From assembly GCA_902785485.1 (NCBI GenBank), contig CACZZA010000014.1, positions 1-34,018 on the forward strand: a stretch of 34,018 nucleotides of DNA, written 5' to 3'. The first letter of the stretch is position 1. Each line of letters starts with the position of its first letter. The notes beneath the pieces are model-generated. The model was not told the DNA's origin and did no database searches. It saw only the letters and a list, made by a program, of their open reading frames with translations. A program made the position numbers and the translations under genes. Source of the stretch: an uncultured Ruminococcus sp. GTDB lineage: Bacteria > Bacillota > Clostridia > Oscillospirales > CAG-272. Below, one piece after another: positions 24,729-33,425 of the stretch.

Positions 24729-24757
24729 TTGACTTATCGCCGAAAGTGTGATATTAT
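24729..24757 (+). promoter_or_regulatory. Promoter of the ZIP transporter gene
   Basis: TTGACT at 24729-24734, 17-bp spacer, TATTAT at 24752-24757. It predicts a leader of about 155 nt before the start codon. Confidence 0.8.
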
Positions 24758-24764
24758 GAAAAAA

Positions 24765-24910
24765 ACGGAATATTTAATAATCGTAACCGAATATCTGATT
24801 TTTGAAAGTCAGTACAAGGTATGTTTTATCCGGCGTGACGCCGAAAACTATAACTGTTCCGGAAGATAAGGCGTATAATGATAAAGGCGTTATGACGCCC
24901 AAACTCCGGA
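24765..24910 (+). promoter_or_regulatory. Structured 5' leader of the ZIP gene
   Basis: Two related hairpins, CGGCG-TGA-CGCCG and GGCGT-TATG-ACGCC, lie in the second half. A CCGG pairing (TTATCCGG with CCGGAAGATAA) encloses the first one and competes with it. A further CCGG copy sits next to the AAAGGAGG ribosome site, so it could sequester or free it. I do not recognise a known riboswitch class; the yybP-ykoY (manganese) signature is not present. Regulation by metal is inference from the downstream gene. Confidence 0.4.
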
Positions 24911-24920
24911 AAGGAGGAAC

Positions 24921-25700
24921 ATGGACTTCAGAGTGATCATCGGTTTATTGATACCGTTCGCAGGCACCTGCCTCGGCGCGGGCTGCGTATTCTTTATGAA
25001 AAAAGAACTTGGAGACAAGGTCAACAAGGGACTCAACGGCTTTGCCGCGGGGATCATGGTGGCGGCGGCTTTCTTCAGCCTGATACTCCCGGCAATCGAA
25101 CAATCGAGGGATATGGGACGTCTCGCCTTTATCCCGACCGTAACGGGATTTCTGGCGGGAATACTGTTCCTGCTGTTCCTTGACGTAGTAGTGCCTCATA
25201 CGCATACGGGCGACCACGACGAGGGCGTGCCGAGCGGACTCAAAAAAACGACCAAACTCGTGTTTGCGGTGACTCTCCACAACATTCCCGAGGGGATGGC
25301 GGTCGGAGTCGTCTTCGCAAACCTGATATACGGCGAGATAGATATGTCGCTTGCCGCGGCGTTCGCTTTGTCGGTCGGGATCGCGCTCCAGAACTTTCCC
25401 GAGGGCGCTATCGTCTCAATGCCTCTCAAGGCGGAAGGGATGCCGAGGACAAAAACGTTTCTGATAGGCGTGCTTTCGGGTATAGTGGAGCCGATAGCCG
25501 CCGCTTTGACCATACTCGCCGCCGGACTCGTGGTGACGATTCTGCCTTATTTCCTGTCGTTTGCCGCGGGAGCGATGTTCTACGTGGTGGTTGAGGAGCT
25601 TGTCCCGGAAATGGGCAGAGGCGAACATTCCAACGCGGGAACGGTCTGTTTCGCGCTCGGATTCGTACTTATGACTGCGCTCGACGTCGGACTCGGATAA
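24921..25700 (+). CDS. ZIP-family metal transporter
   Basis: 259 residues, eight predicted helices. The metal-binding helices are seen as HNIPEGMAVGVVFANLIYGE (helix 4, H-N-x-P-E-G) and QNFPEGAIVSMPL (helix 5). A His-rich loop (VPHTHTGDHDE) lies between helices 3 and 4. These match the ZupT/GufA branch, which brings in Zn2+, Fe2+ or Mn2+. The ATG has AAAGGAGG upstream. The wecB gene follows after 51 nt and may be co-transcribed. Confidence 0.94.
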   Translation: MDFRVIIGLLIPFAGTCLGAGCVFFMKKELGDKVNKGLNGFAAGIMVAAAFFSLILPAIEQSRDMGRLAFIPTVTGFLAGILFLLFLDVVVPHTHTGDHDEGVPSGLKKTTKLVFAVTLHNIPEGMAVGVVFANLIYGEIDMSLAAAFALSVGIALQNFPEGAIVSMPLKAEGMPRTKTFLIGVLSGIVEPIAAALTILAAGLVVTILPYFLSFAAGAMFYVVVEELVPEMGRGEHSNAGTVCFALGFVLMTALDVGLG

Positions 25701-25751
25701 AGCGGGGCAAGCAACGGAAAAACTCAGATGAATAACAGAAAGGACAGAAAA

Positions 25752-26858
25752 ATGAAAAAAGTGATGCTCGTATTCGGCACGCGCCCCGAGGCGATAAAAA
25801 TGTGTCCGCTCGTAAACGAACTCAAGACCCGCAAGGGGATAGAGACCGTCGTCTGCGTGACCGGTCAGCACAGACAGATGCTCGATCAGGTACTCGACAC
25901 GTTCAAAGTGACGCCCGACTACGACCTCTCCATAATGAAGGAAAAGCAGACGCTTTTCGACATTACGACCGGGATCCTTTCCGGGATCAAAGAGGTGCTT
26001 GAGAAAGAAAAACCCGACGTCGTGCTGGTACACGGCGACACCTCGACCACTTTTGCCACCGCGCTCGCCTGCTTCTATATGCAGATCGACGTCGGTCACG
26101 TAGAAGCGGGTCTCCGCACCTACGACATCTATTCGCCGTTCCCCGAGGAGTTCAACCGTCAGGGCGTCGGCATAATCTCAAAATACAACTTCGCTCCGAC
26201 CGAGCGCGCAAAGGAAAACCTGCTGCGCGAGGGCAAAAAAGCCGAGTCGATCTTCGTCACGGGCAACACCGCGATAGACGCCCTGAAAACCACCGTCACC
26301 GATACTTACTCTCACCCCGAGCTCGATTGGGCAAAAGGGTCGAGACTCATATTCATCACCGCTCACAGGCGCGAAAATCTCGGTCAGCCGATGCACAATA
26401 TGTTCCGCGCGATCCGCCGCGTGATGGAGGAGCATCCCGACGTAAAGGCTCTCTATCCGATACACATGAACCCCGTCGTCCGCAAGGCGGCGGCTGAGGA
26501 GCTCGGCGGACTCGACCGCATACGCATCATAGATCCCGTCGAGGTGTTCGACTGTCACAACCTGATGGCGCGCAGTTTTATGATCCTCACCGACTCGGGC
26601 GGCATCCAGGAGGAGGCTCCCTCGCTCGGCAAACCCGTGCTCGTCATGCGCGACACGACCGAACGTCCCGAGGGAATAGCCGCCGGAACTCTCAAGCTCG
26701 TCGGAACGGATGAAGAAGTCATCTACCGCGAATTCACCCGTCTGCTCGACGACAAAAAGGCATACGCCGCGATGTCCGAAGCGAGCAACCCCTACGGCGA
26801 CGGCCGCGCCAGCCGCCGCATAGCCGATATACTCGAATACGGCAAGGTCACGTTCTGA
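25752..26858 (+). CDS. wecB: UDP-N-acetylglucosamine 2-epimerase (non-hydrolysing)
   Basis: 368 residues from the ATG at 25752 with AAAGGACAG upstream; an ATG 24 nt earlier has no ribosome site. Motifs are complete: FGTRPEAIKMCPLV, LVHGDTSTTFATAL, GHVEAGLRT, PEEFNRQ and DSGGIQEEAPSLGKPVLVMR with the TERPEG loop. It makes UDP-ManNAc for cell-wall polymers such as teichoic acid linkage units. In Bacillus-type genomes the gene is called mnaA. Confidence 0.95.
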   Translation: MKKVMLVFGTRPEAIKMCPLVNELKTRKGIETVVCVTGQHRQMLDQVLDTFKVTPDYDLSIMKEKQTLFDITTGILSGIKEVLEKEKPDVVLVHGDTSTTFATALACFYMQIDVGHVEAGLRTYDIYSPFPEEFNRQGVGIISKYNFAPTERAKENLLREGKKAESIFVTGNTAIDALKTTVTDTYSHPELDWAKGSRLIFITAHRRENLGQPMHNMFRAIRRVMEEHPDVKALYPIHMNPVVRKAAAEELGGLDRIRIIDPVEVFDCHNLMARSFMILTDSGGIQEEAPSLGKPVLVMRDTTERPEGIAAGTLKLVGTDEEVIYREFTRLLDDKKAYAAMSEASNPYGDGRASRRIADILEYGKVTF

Positions 26859-26874
26859 AAAAAACAAAATATTT

Positions 26875-26914
26875 ACGGGTCTGCCGCAAAAAAGTTTTGC
26901 GGCAGACCCGTTTT
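26875..26914 (+). terminator. Strong terminator after wecB
   Basis: Perfect 17-bp arms with a 3-nt loop, then TTTT. It lies 16 nt past the wecB stop and also faces the convergent coaW gene. Confidence 0.93.
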
Positions 26915-26930
26915 GACGTTATTTGATATT

Positions 26931-27755
26931 TCACTCCGTCAGGGCGGCGCCGATGACGGTGCTGAACTGCGCGTGTTCCGGGATGATGAAGCGGATGCCG
27001 AACAACGCCTCGAGGTTACGGAAAACGTCGGTTATCTGCGGTACTACGGTCATATTCCCCGTGAGGACGACGTTTTCGATCTTATGTTCGCGGGCGGCGA
27101 ACACGGCGAGCATACCGGCGACCTCGAACACCATATTGATAATGCCGAGCGCGATGTCGCTCTTCGTCGCGACGTCGGAGACCTTTCCGAAGTTCGACGC
27201 GGTCAGTATCTCGGGGAGCCCGCCCCAGCTCTCTTTTTTGGTTATATCGCGTACTCTCAGGTCTACGTTGTTGAGGTCTCCCCCTTTGGCAAGCTCGACT
27301 ATGTGGTCGATCTCGTCCATCTTGAGTATCTGTTTCGACAGTCCCATCAGCGTGCCTCCGCCGACGCCGGTGCCTCCGAGATAAACGACCTTCTGTCCGC
27401 GTTTCGCGTGTACGAGCGCGGTGCCCGTGCCGAGAGAAACGACGATCGCCTCGTCGAGCTTTGAAAGGAAGAGTCCGCCGCGTCCGACCGAGTCAAACTC
27501 GGGGACGTTCACGCATTTAAGGTCGTACAGAGGCTTCGTTATATAAGTCGAGCCGACGCCCGTGACCATGATCTTTTCTATCTCGTCAAGGCCGATCCCG
27601 TTCTCGGACGTGAAGCGCCCGAAGGCGCCGTAGACCGAGGTGATCTGATCCGTCGCGCGTACGAAAAGGGGCGAGATCAGCGCCTTTTTTTCATCAAATC
27701 CGACTATTTTCGTGGTGCTTCCGCCCACGTCGATACCGAGTACGTATTTTCCCAT
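26931..27755 (-). CDS. coaW: Type II pantothenate kinase
   Basis: 274 residues of the ASKHA fold: LGIDVGGSTTKIVGFDE (phosphate 1), VTGVGSTYI, VVSLGTGTALVHA (phosphate 2), LGGTGVGGGTLMGLS and VVLTGNMTVVPQI (adenosine site). It phosphorylates pantothenate, the first step of CoA synthesis. The GGAG site is 8 nt before the ATG. An unknown membrane protein lies 33 nt upstream on the same strand and likely shares the transcript. Confidence 0.93.
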   Translation of the reverse strand: MGKYVLGIDVGGSTTKIVGFDEKKALISPLFVRATDQITSVYGAFGRFTSENGIGLDEIEKIMVTGVGSTYITKPLYDLKCVNVPEFDSVGRGGLFLSKLDEAIVVSLGTGTALVHAKRGQKVVYLGGTGVGGGTLMGLSKQILKMDEIDHIVELAKGGDLNNVDLRVRDITKKESWGGLPEILTASNFGKVSDVATKSDIALGIINMVFEVAGMLAVFAAREHKIENVVLTGNMTVVPQITDVFRNLEALFGIRFIIPEHAQFSTVIGAALTE

Positions 27756-27788
27756 AACATTTCTCCTTGAACCTGTTTTTTCAGCGAT

Positions 27789-28484
27789 CTATCCGGCTGT
27801 CCCGGAAACGGAAACCTGTTTATCCGGCTGAAGAACAAAGTCGCTCTCCTGCGTTTTGCCCCGGATCACCTGAATCCAGTAATAAATATATCCTACGCGG
27901 CACGCCGTAAAACATACGGTGATGATCCACCCTATAAAGCTCATACCGAAAACGACTAAAACCAACAGACGTAATGTATCATATATATAAAACAACTCGG
28001 CCGCGATCCCGAATATTGCGCATAGAACTTTTGTTTTCCCGCCGACATACTGAGAGACCACCGCAAGAAGTCCATACGCAAGAGGCAGGATCAACAGAAG
28101 ATACGGTTGGATCGAATAATACAAAGAACCTCCGGGAACGGAAAAGGAAAACTCGTAGCCGAGTAAAAACACGAGCACGTACACCGTTTCCGCCACCGAC
28201 ATAAGAACAAAGGAAAGAAGGAGCGGTCTGCGCGGTTTTTGACTGCGGATACCGAAAACGGCGCGGGACGTAAAGATCCATACTGCAACGGACATTAGAG
28301 CAATAGCGGCTATGAAAGAAAAATATAAAAGCCAGTCGGCGAACGAACGCTCCGCGCGAGCGCTTTCAGCATTGCCTAAGATGGGGTGGAAACGGGAAAA
28401 ACCAAGGGTGTTTTCCAAAATCCGGAACAACGGCACAGATAGTGCGATCAGCGCCGAAACGACTGATTTTACAATATTTTTCAT
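27789..28484 (-). CDS. Membrane protein of unknown function
   Basis: 231 residues with about six hydrophobic helices: near residues 8-25, 48-72, 85-108, 120-145, 150-172 and 175-200. The N-terminus may instead be a signal anchor. A basic patch RSQKPRRP follows helix 2, and the C-terminal 25 residues are polar and cytoplasmic. I recognise no family or catalytic motif. The ribosome site GAAAGGAAG precedes the ATG. It is transcribed ahead of coaW from a promoter at 28571-28599. Confidence 0.8.
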   Translation of the reverse strand: MKNIVKSVVSALIALSVPLFRILENTLGFSRFHPILGNAESARAERSFADWLLYFSFIAAIALMSVAVWIFTSRAVFGIRSQKPRRPLLLSFVLMSVAETVYVLVFLLGYEFSFSVPGGSLYYSIQPYLLLILPLAYGLLAVVSQYVGGKTKVLCAIFGIAAELFYIYDTLRLLVLVVFGMSFIGWIITVCFTACRVGYIYYWIQVIRGKTQESDFVLQPDKQVSVSGTAG

Positions 28485-28570
28485 AACTGTCTTCCTTTCG
28501 GACTAATTGTACAACGATACCGAGCTTACTAAAATACCGTTTTTCCTGTCATCTTTGTTACGGTGACCCA

Positions 28571-28599
28571 AGTATACCACAAAATTATTAACAAATCAA
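28571..28599 (-). promoter_or_regulatory. Promoter of the membrane protein-coaW transcript
   Basis: On the minus strand TTGATT (28594-28599), 17-bp spacer, TATACT (28571-28576). Confidence 0.7.
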
Positions 28600-28648
28600 G
28601 AATACTCCGCCCCAATCGCCGTTCACACACAAAAATAGGCGAAAAATG

Positions 28649-28677
28649 TTGCATTTGCGTATAAAATATGATACAAT
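28649..28677 (+). promoter_or_regulatory. Promoter of the DivIVA-like gene
   Basis: TTGCAT at 28649-28654, 17-bp spacer, TACAAT at 28672-28677; the start codon is about 30 nt beyond the expected start of transcription. Confidence 0.75.
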
Positions 28678-28712
28678 ATATTGAATGACAAAAAACAAAG
28701 GGGTAGACCCGG

Positions 28713-29351
28713 ATGGAAAACATAGTATTCAGAAAATCGTTCAACGGATATAACAAGGACGACGTGAATTCCTACGTCATCAGCATTTCAAGGAAAGTTT
28801 CCGAAGCGGAGAGCGCAAAGCAGGAGGCTCTTGCAAAGCTCGACGCCGCGGAGAAGGAAAAAGAGCTTCTTTCCGCGGAGCTTGCCGTCCTTAAACTCAA
28901 GGCGGAGAACCTCGCGAAAACCGGAGCCGGGATAAGCAACACCGAACTTGAAAACCTGAAAAAAACACTCGAAGAGGTAACTCGCGAACGCGACGAATAC
29001 AAGAATGCCGTCGAGGCGAACGAGGAAAAATCCAGGCAATACGACAGTCTCAGCAGCAAGCTCGGAGAAGTCATGATCACCGCTAACGCGCAGGCGCAGG
29101 CGCTGATCAGCGACGCGGAAAAACGGGCGAACGCCCGCTACGACGAGATGCTCGATGATTCGAGAGCCAAGGTCGGAGAATTGAACGAAAAATATTCCGG
29201 AAAAATATTCGATAAGACGCGCGAGCTGCTCAAAAGGCTCGACGACATAGTGACCGACTCCGCTCTGCTCAAGGCGGAGGTAAAGGTCGCGCTCGACGAA
29301 GATATCGAGGAATGCAAGAATCACGACGGAGGCGATAAGATTGAGCAATAA
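28713..29351 (+). CDS. DivIVA-domain coiled-coil protein
   Basis: 212 residues. The N-terminus (IVFRKSFNGYNKDDVNSYVI) is the DivIVA membrane-binding motif. Long coiled-coil segments follow at about 30-125 (rich in Glu/Lys/Ala) and 135-200. Such proteins sit at curved membranes and act in division, sporulation or polar growth; this one is closest to the short DivIVA-like forms. AAAGGGG lies 11 nt before the ATG. The last 11 nt overlap the next gene in another frame. Confidence 0.9.
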   Translation: MENIVFRKSFNGYNKDDVNSYVISISRKVSEAESAKQEALAKLDAAEKEKELLSAELAVLKLKAENLAKTGAGISNTELENLKKTLEEVTRERDEYKNAVEANEEKSRQYDSLSSKLGEVMITANAQAQALISDAEKRANARYDEMLDDSRAKVGELNEKYSGKIFDKTRELLKRLDDIVTDSALLKAEVKVALDEDIEECKNHDGGDKIEQ

Positions 29352-29871
29352 GTACAACACGGCAAACGTAGAAGAATGGGCGCCTACGCTCCGCGCGGGA
29401 AGCGAGATACTCCTGTCCGGCGTAGTCTACACGGCGCGCGACGCGGCGCACAAACGCATAAACGCCCTGCTTGACGAGGGCAAGCCTCTCCCGTTCGACC
29501 TTAAAAACGCGACGGTATATTACGCGGGTCCCACCCCCGAAAAGGAAGGAATGCCGATAGGCTCCTGCGGACCTACGACGTCTACCCGTATGGACGTCTT
29601 CTCGCCCCGTTTTCTCGACCTCGGACTCAAATGCATGATCGGCAAGGGCAACAGAGGACAGGAAGTCATCGACGCCATCATCCGCAATAAGGCGGTCTAC
29701 CTCTGCGCGATAGGCGGAGCCGGGGCGCTCGCCGCAAGGTGCGTCAAAAAACTCGACGTCATCGCGTTCGAGGACCTCGGATGCGAATCGGTAAAACGCC
29801 TCGAGATCGAAGACTTTCCGCTCTACGTCGGTATCGACTGCGCGGGCGGCAGTCTGTTCGCGGCAAAATAA
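29341..29871 (+). CDS. Class I fumarate hydratase / tartrate dehydratase beta subunit
   Basis: 176 residues from a TTG start at 29341 with GGAGG 8 nt upstream. The family core is clear: GEILLSG-type start (SEILLSGVVYTARDAAHKRI), YYAGPTPEKEGMPIGSCGPT, TSTRMDVFSPRFLDLGLKCM, IGKGNRG and GGAGALAARCVKK. It forms the C-terminal half of Fe-S hydro-lyases that interconvert fumarate and malate or dehydrate tartrate. The alpha subunit, which carries the cluster and normally lies directly upstream, is not in this window; a DivIVA gene takes its place. A terminator follows. Confidence 0.93.
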   Translation: MSNKYNTANVEEWAPTLRAGSEILLSGVVYTARDAAHKRINALLDEGKPLPFDLKNATVYYAGPTPEKEGMPIGSCGPTTSTRMDVFSPRFLDLGLKCMIGKGNRGQEVIDAIIRNKAVYLCAIGGAGALAARCVKKLDVIAFEDLGCESVKRLEIEDFPLYVGIDCAGGSLFAAK

Positions 29872-29885
29872 AAAACGGCAAATGA

Positions 29886-29928
29886 AAACGAGAGGACTTT
29901 TCGCGAAAGTCCTCTCGCTGTTTTTTTG
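29886..29928 (+). terminator. Terminator after the fumarase beta gene
   Basis: A perfect 12-bp stem (CGAGAGGACTTT, loop TCGCG) followed by CTG and seven T residues on the plus strand. Confidence 0.95.
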
Positions 29929-29954
29929 AAAACACCGTTCTGATTTGATCGGGT

Positions 29955-31871
29955 TTAGTTTTCAGTCATCTTTTCCCAGTAGACGTATCCGAAGCATTCC
30001 TCCGACAGACGGGCGAGGTAATCGAGCTTAGCCACGAGACGGGGATAGGAGTAAATGAAATTGTTGCGTTTCTGATAATCGCCGACCATAGCGAGCGTTT
30101 CTTCTATCAGCGTGGCGCGGTCCTCCTGCGGAGTAACCGTGGAGTATATCCTTGTAAAATACGGGTCGTCCGAGGAATACAGGACTTGATCCAATATCTC
30201 TTCATTATCGGTATAAGAATCAAAGTCGTATTGATACGCAAACCCGTCCGGGTTGAGTTTCGACCACTCGTTCTCGTCGATCCCGCTCGTAAGCAGATCT
30301 ATCAGCAGTTCCGCGGCGTGCCAGATCTCGTGATGTACGGAATTCTCGTAAACAGAATCAACGTCAAGCGCGACGTTGTACCACGCTCCGGTGTTGTATT
30401 GCAGCCCCGCGGCGGTAAAGCTTTCGTTTTGGTCGCTCGCCATATCTCTTACAAGGAGAAAGCGGAGTCCGCCCTTGCCTCGCGAGTTTATAAAGCTCCG
30501 CGTAAAGCCGTCGGGATAGCGTGACAGCGACGTGTCGATTATATTGAGCATATTCACGACGTCCGATATCTCTTCCTCGTCGGAATAACCGTCTTCGCCG
30601 GACGTAGTAGACGCAAAGACGTATTCTCCCTGCTCCTCGGCGGACAGTATTTCGTCTCCTATCAGGATCTCCACTCCGTATTTTTCTTCGATCTTATCCG
30701 CCCACGTCCTTGCGTCCGAAAGATAGGGCGCGGACGACGCCGATCCGCTTTCCTCCGGAGCGGGGAGCGGCTCGACGGGCTCCGTATAAGAGAGAAGCGA
30801 CGGATCGACGATATAGGCGGCGACGTTCCCGTCCTGATCGGTAGTTGCGAGCGCTATGCTCTCACCGAATTCGCCGTACGCTCCGGAAATATTCATAAAG
30901 CTGCCGTCAAGCTCCGGAAAGGCGGACAGGTCCGCAAGCATACCGCTTCCCAAGTCGAGGATACTCAAATCAGAATTCATATACCCGTTGAAAGAGACCG
31001 AATACGTATAACGCGAAAACGGGTTGAAATAAAAGATGTGATCGCCCTCAACGGAACATCCGCCTACGTAACTTCCGTTCGACCCGGAATAGATCCTGAC
31101 GACGGTTTTCTCCTCGTCTTCACCGATAAACAAAGTATCGCTCGTCGCGATATTGTTGTAACAAAACTCCGCGGTAAGACTGCTCGTATCGAACGAGCAT
31201 ATTTCTTTCCCTGCAAGATCAAGACGGACTATCTCGTTGTGAAGTCCGGCTTTTTCTCCGCTGAAAGAGACCATGACGGATTCGCCGAAATGACTTAGAC
31301 CGAGTATACTGGCGTCACGGGGAAGCTCGAGTTCGACTCTTGCCGATCCGTCAAGACCGAACGAAACGACGCCTTTCTTGCCGTACCCGAACAAACGCTC
31401 GCTCTTCGGATCGAACATCGGCTGATAATCCTCGATACGCAGTTCGCTTTTAAGCTCCTTCGTCCCTTCGGGAGAATAGACGCGTATAACGTTCTCGACG
31501 TAGTTCAGCGCGACGGCGTCTCCGTTTTTGCATACGCCCGCAAGAACGTCGTCCGAAGAAGCCGATTCGTAGACCGCCTTCAACTCGTCTTTCACGGAAT
31601 CGACGACGATGAAGCGGCAATCGACCCAGCCGTCCTGAAAAGCGAATATCCCGTTATCGGCGGAAAAAGCGGCGAACAGCCCCGTCCTTGCTTCTCCCTT
31701 TACACAAGTAAGCTCGCGGACCGCGACCTTCTCGGGTACCGCGTCCGTCTCCGCCTCCCCGGAGATAGACTCCGCGGGACCGGTGGCAACGGCGTGAGAT
31801 CCTTCGTTTTCGCACGCGAATAAGGCGAACGTCAGGATCGCCAGAACAAATAAACACAACAATCTTTTCAT
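29955..31871 (-). CDS. Lipoprotein with a C-terminal HEXXH metallopeptidase-like domain
   Basis: 638 residues. A lipoprotein signal ends in the lipobox LFAC (about residue 20). Residues about 45-365 are beta-rich with repeated W/Y-containing blades, consistent with a propeller-like domain. After a Pro/Ser/Glu linker, residues about 390-635 carry VHHEIWHAAELL, a zinc-binding HEXXH, with Glu-rich helices further on (TLIEETLAMVGDY) that could give the third ligand. It is presumably a surface-anchored peptidase; the substrate is unknown. It lies 63 nt downstream of a GGDEF protein on the same strand, with a weak hairpin between. Confidence 0.8.
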   Translation of the reverse strand: MKRLLCLFVLAILTFALFACENEGSHAVATGPAESISGEAETDAVPEKVAVRELTCVKGEARTGLFAAFSADNGIFAFQDGWVDCRFIVVDSVKDELKAVYESASSDDVLAGVCKNGDAVALNYVENVIRVYSPEGTKELKSELRIEDYQPMFDPKSERLFGYGKKGVVSFGLDGSARVELELPRDASILGLSHFGESVMVSFSGEKAGLHNEIVRLDLAGKEICSFDTSSLTAEFCYNNIATSDTLFIGEDEEKTVVRIYSGSNGSYVGGCSVEGDHIFYFNPFSRYTYSVSFNGYMNSDLSILDLGSGMLADLSAFPELDGSFMNISGAYGEFGESIALATTDQDGNVAAYIVDPSLLSYTEPVEPLPAPEESGSASSAPYLSDARTWADKIEEKYGVEILIGDEILSAEEQGEYVFASTTSGEDGYSDEEEISDVVNMLNIIDTSLSRYPDGFTRSFINSRGKGGLRFLLVRDMASDQNESFTAAGLQYNTGAWYNVALDVDSVYENSVHHEIWHAAELLIDLLTSGIDENEWSKLNPDGFAYQYDFDSYTDNEEILDQVLYSSDDPYFTRIYSTVTPQEDRATLIEETLAMVGDYQKRNNFIYSYPRLVAKLDYLARLSEECFGYVYWEKMTEN

Positions 31872-31893
31872 AACTGTCCCTCTATCTAAAACG

Positions 31894-31920
31894 TCCCGGA
31901 AGACTGTACGTCCTCCGGGA
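31894..31920 (-). terminator. Weak hairpin between the GGDEF and metallopeptidase genes
   Basis: Arms TCCCGGA/TCCGGGA with a 13-nt loop, then GTTTTAG on the minus strand. It may only attenuate read-through. Confidence 0.4.
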
Positions 31921-31934
31921 TCCTGTTTGAGCTT

Positions 31935-33287
31935 TCACTCCGCGAACCTGACGCATTTACGTCCGACGTCTTTTGCTTCATAGAGCGCGTTATCGGCGTC
32001 CTTGAACACCTTTTCCGGATCGTCGCCGCGTTTTGCGAATGCGGCGCCCGCGGAGACCGATACGCCTTTCAGCGTTTCGTCTTTCCGGAGGTCGGCGTTT
32101 ATGGAGTTGATCTTTTCCTCTATCTTGGTTTTGGCTTCGGCTCCCGCCCTGACCATTATGACTACGAACTCGTCTCCGCCGATACGGCAGATATAGTCTT
32201 CGGAACGGAACGTGTTTCTCATTATCCGCGCCGCCCCGGAAAGCACGTCGTCGCCGACGTCGTGGCCGTACGTGTCGTTTATGCCCTTGAAGCGGTCGAT
32301 GTCGATTATTAGCAGGGTATAGGCGAACAGGTCGAGCGTTTTTACGATATCCTCATATCCGCTCCTGTTGTAAAGACCCGTCAGTTTATCGTGAGACGCC
32401 TCGAACGCGAGTTCTTTCTTTCGCTCGGAATTCGTCTGATACATCTTGTTGTACGTTTCCGCGAGAAACCGGTACTCTCTCGCTCCTCTGACGGGCAACG
32501 GCATGTCTTCTCGTATTTGAGGTATGGCCCGAAGCAGCGGAATGATGACCTGATACGACGTCATAACGGCAACGACGGCTACCATCAGCAAAAGAACAAC
32601 GATAAGGATCTGCTGACGCGCAAGCAGTTTTCCGAGTCTTTCCGTAGTGTTCTTTTCGGTACTGCGCGTATCTTTGGCAAGCTCGTTGAGACAGTCCTGA
32701 ACGTCTCCCGTGATCTTGCTTTTGCGGCTGTGGTATGCCGCGTCGAACACCATTGTCTGCGCGAGTTCCTTTTTTTCTTCGGCTGTCAGCGAATTTATAT
32801 GTTCGCCGACGTCGATATTACGTATCTGCGCGGGAAGCTCGCTGAACTCGAAGCCGAAGAAATCGACCGCGTACCGTATCGCCTTCATTTCGCGCTGCGC
32901 AAGTTCGTTTGACTGAAGAAGCGCGTCTTCGATTTCGGAGAGAGCAACGGTTCCCGGAAGCATCTCGCGGAAGATTTCCACGGATTTTTCCCGGCGGCGG
33001 GCGACGTTGATCTCGTCAAAATACGCGTTGAGATACGTTCTTTTGCCCGTGATCACGAAACACTGTACCTGTTCGGTAAGATAGTCCGAAGAGACCTGAA
33101 GATCGTAAGCGGCGCTCTGGAGTTCGATATACGACTCGGTGGCGTTGTGCATCTCGGTATAACCCGCGGTAGTCTGCACGGTGGTGAACAGAAGAAGGGC
33201 GGAGATCACGATAACCATCCCGTACATGATATAATTCAGTTTGCGCTGCGGGATACCGCCGATATACTTTTGTCCGGAAACCGTCAT
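31935..33287 (-). CDS. Membrane-bound diguanylate cyclase (GGDEF)
   Basis: 450 residues from the ATG at 33287, which has AGGAGG upstream; a longer frame to 33326 starts before that site. One membrane helix (about 18-40) and a second (about 225-250) flank an extracytoplasmic helical sensor domain of about 185 residues, like four-helix-bundle sensors. A short linker leads to the GGDEF domain (about 290-450): HDKLTGLYNRSGYEDIV, DIDRFKGINDTYGHDVGDDV and RIGGDEFVVIM. The RSED five residues before GGDEF is an RxxD inhibitory site, so c-di-GMP feedback is likely. Confidence 0.93.
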   Translation of the reverse strand: MTVSGQKYIGGIPQRKLNYIMYGMVIVISALLLFTTVQTTAGYTEMHNATESYIELQSAAYDLQVSSDYLTEQVQCFVITGKRTYLNAYFDEINVARRREKSVEIFREMLPGTVALSEIEDALLQSNELAQREMKAIRYAVDFFGFEFSELPAQIRNIDVGEHINSLTAEEKKELAQTMVFDAAYHSRKSKITGDVQDCLNELAKDTRSTEKNTTERLGKLLARQQILIVVLLLMVAVVAVMTSYQVIIPLLRAIPQIREDMPLPVRGAREYRFLAETYNKMYQTNSERKKELAFEASHDKLTGLYNRSGYEDIVKTLDLFAYTLLIIDIDRFKGINDTYGHDVGDDVLSGAARIMRNTFRSEDYICRIGGDEFVVIMVRAGAEAKTKIEEKINSINADLRKDETLKGVSVSAGAAFAKRGDDPEKVFKDADNALYEAKDVGRKCVRFAE

Positions 33288-33425
33288 CGTTCCCCCTCCT
33301 TTCCGGTTATTCGGTCTTATGATCATAATAGTAGTGTGTTATTATATCACATAATTATAAAAAAGTACACCCCCATTCGTAAACTTTTTTCAAATTTTCA
33401 TATTTTTTTATTTTTCTGCAAAATA
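33288..33425. other. AT-rich region between divergent GGDEF and lipoprotein genes
   Basis: Very AT-rich, with a minus-strand TATAAT near 33340 that may serve the GGDEF gene but has no good -35 element. No gene or RNA seen. Confidence 0.4.

Noticed and set aside
24765-24910. A known manganese (yybP-ykoY) riboswitch
   Set aside because: The conserved GGGGAGUAG-type element of that class is not present.
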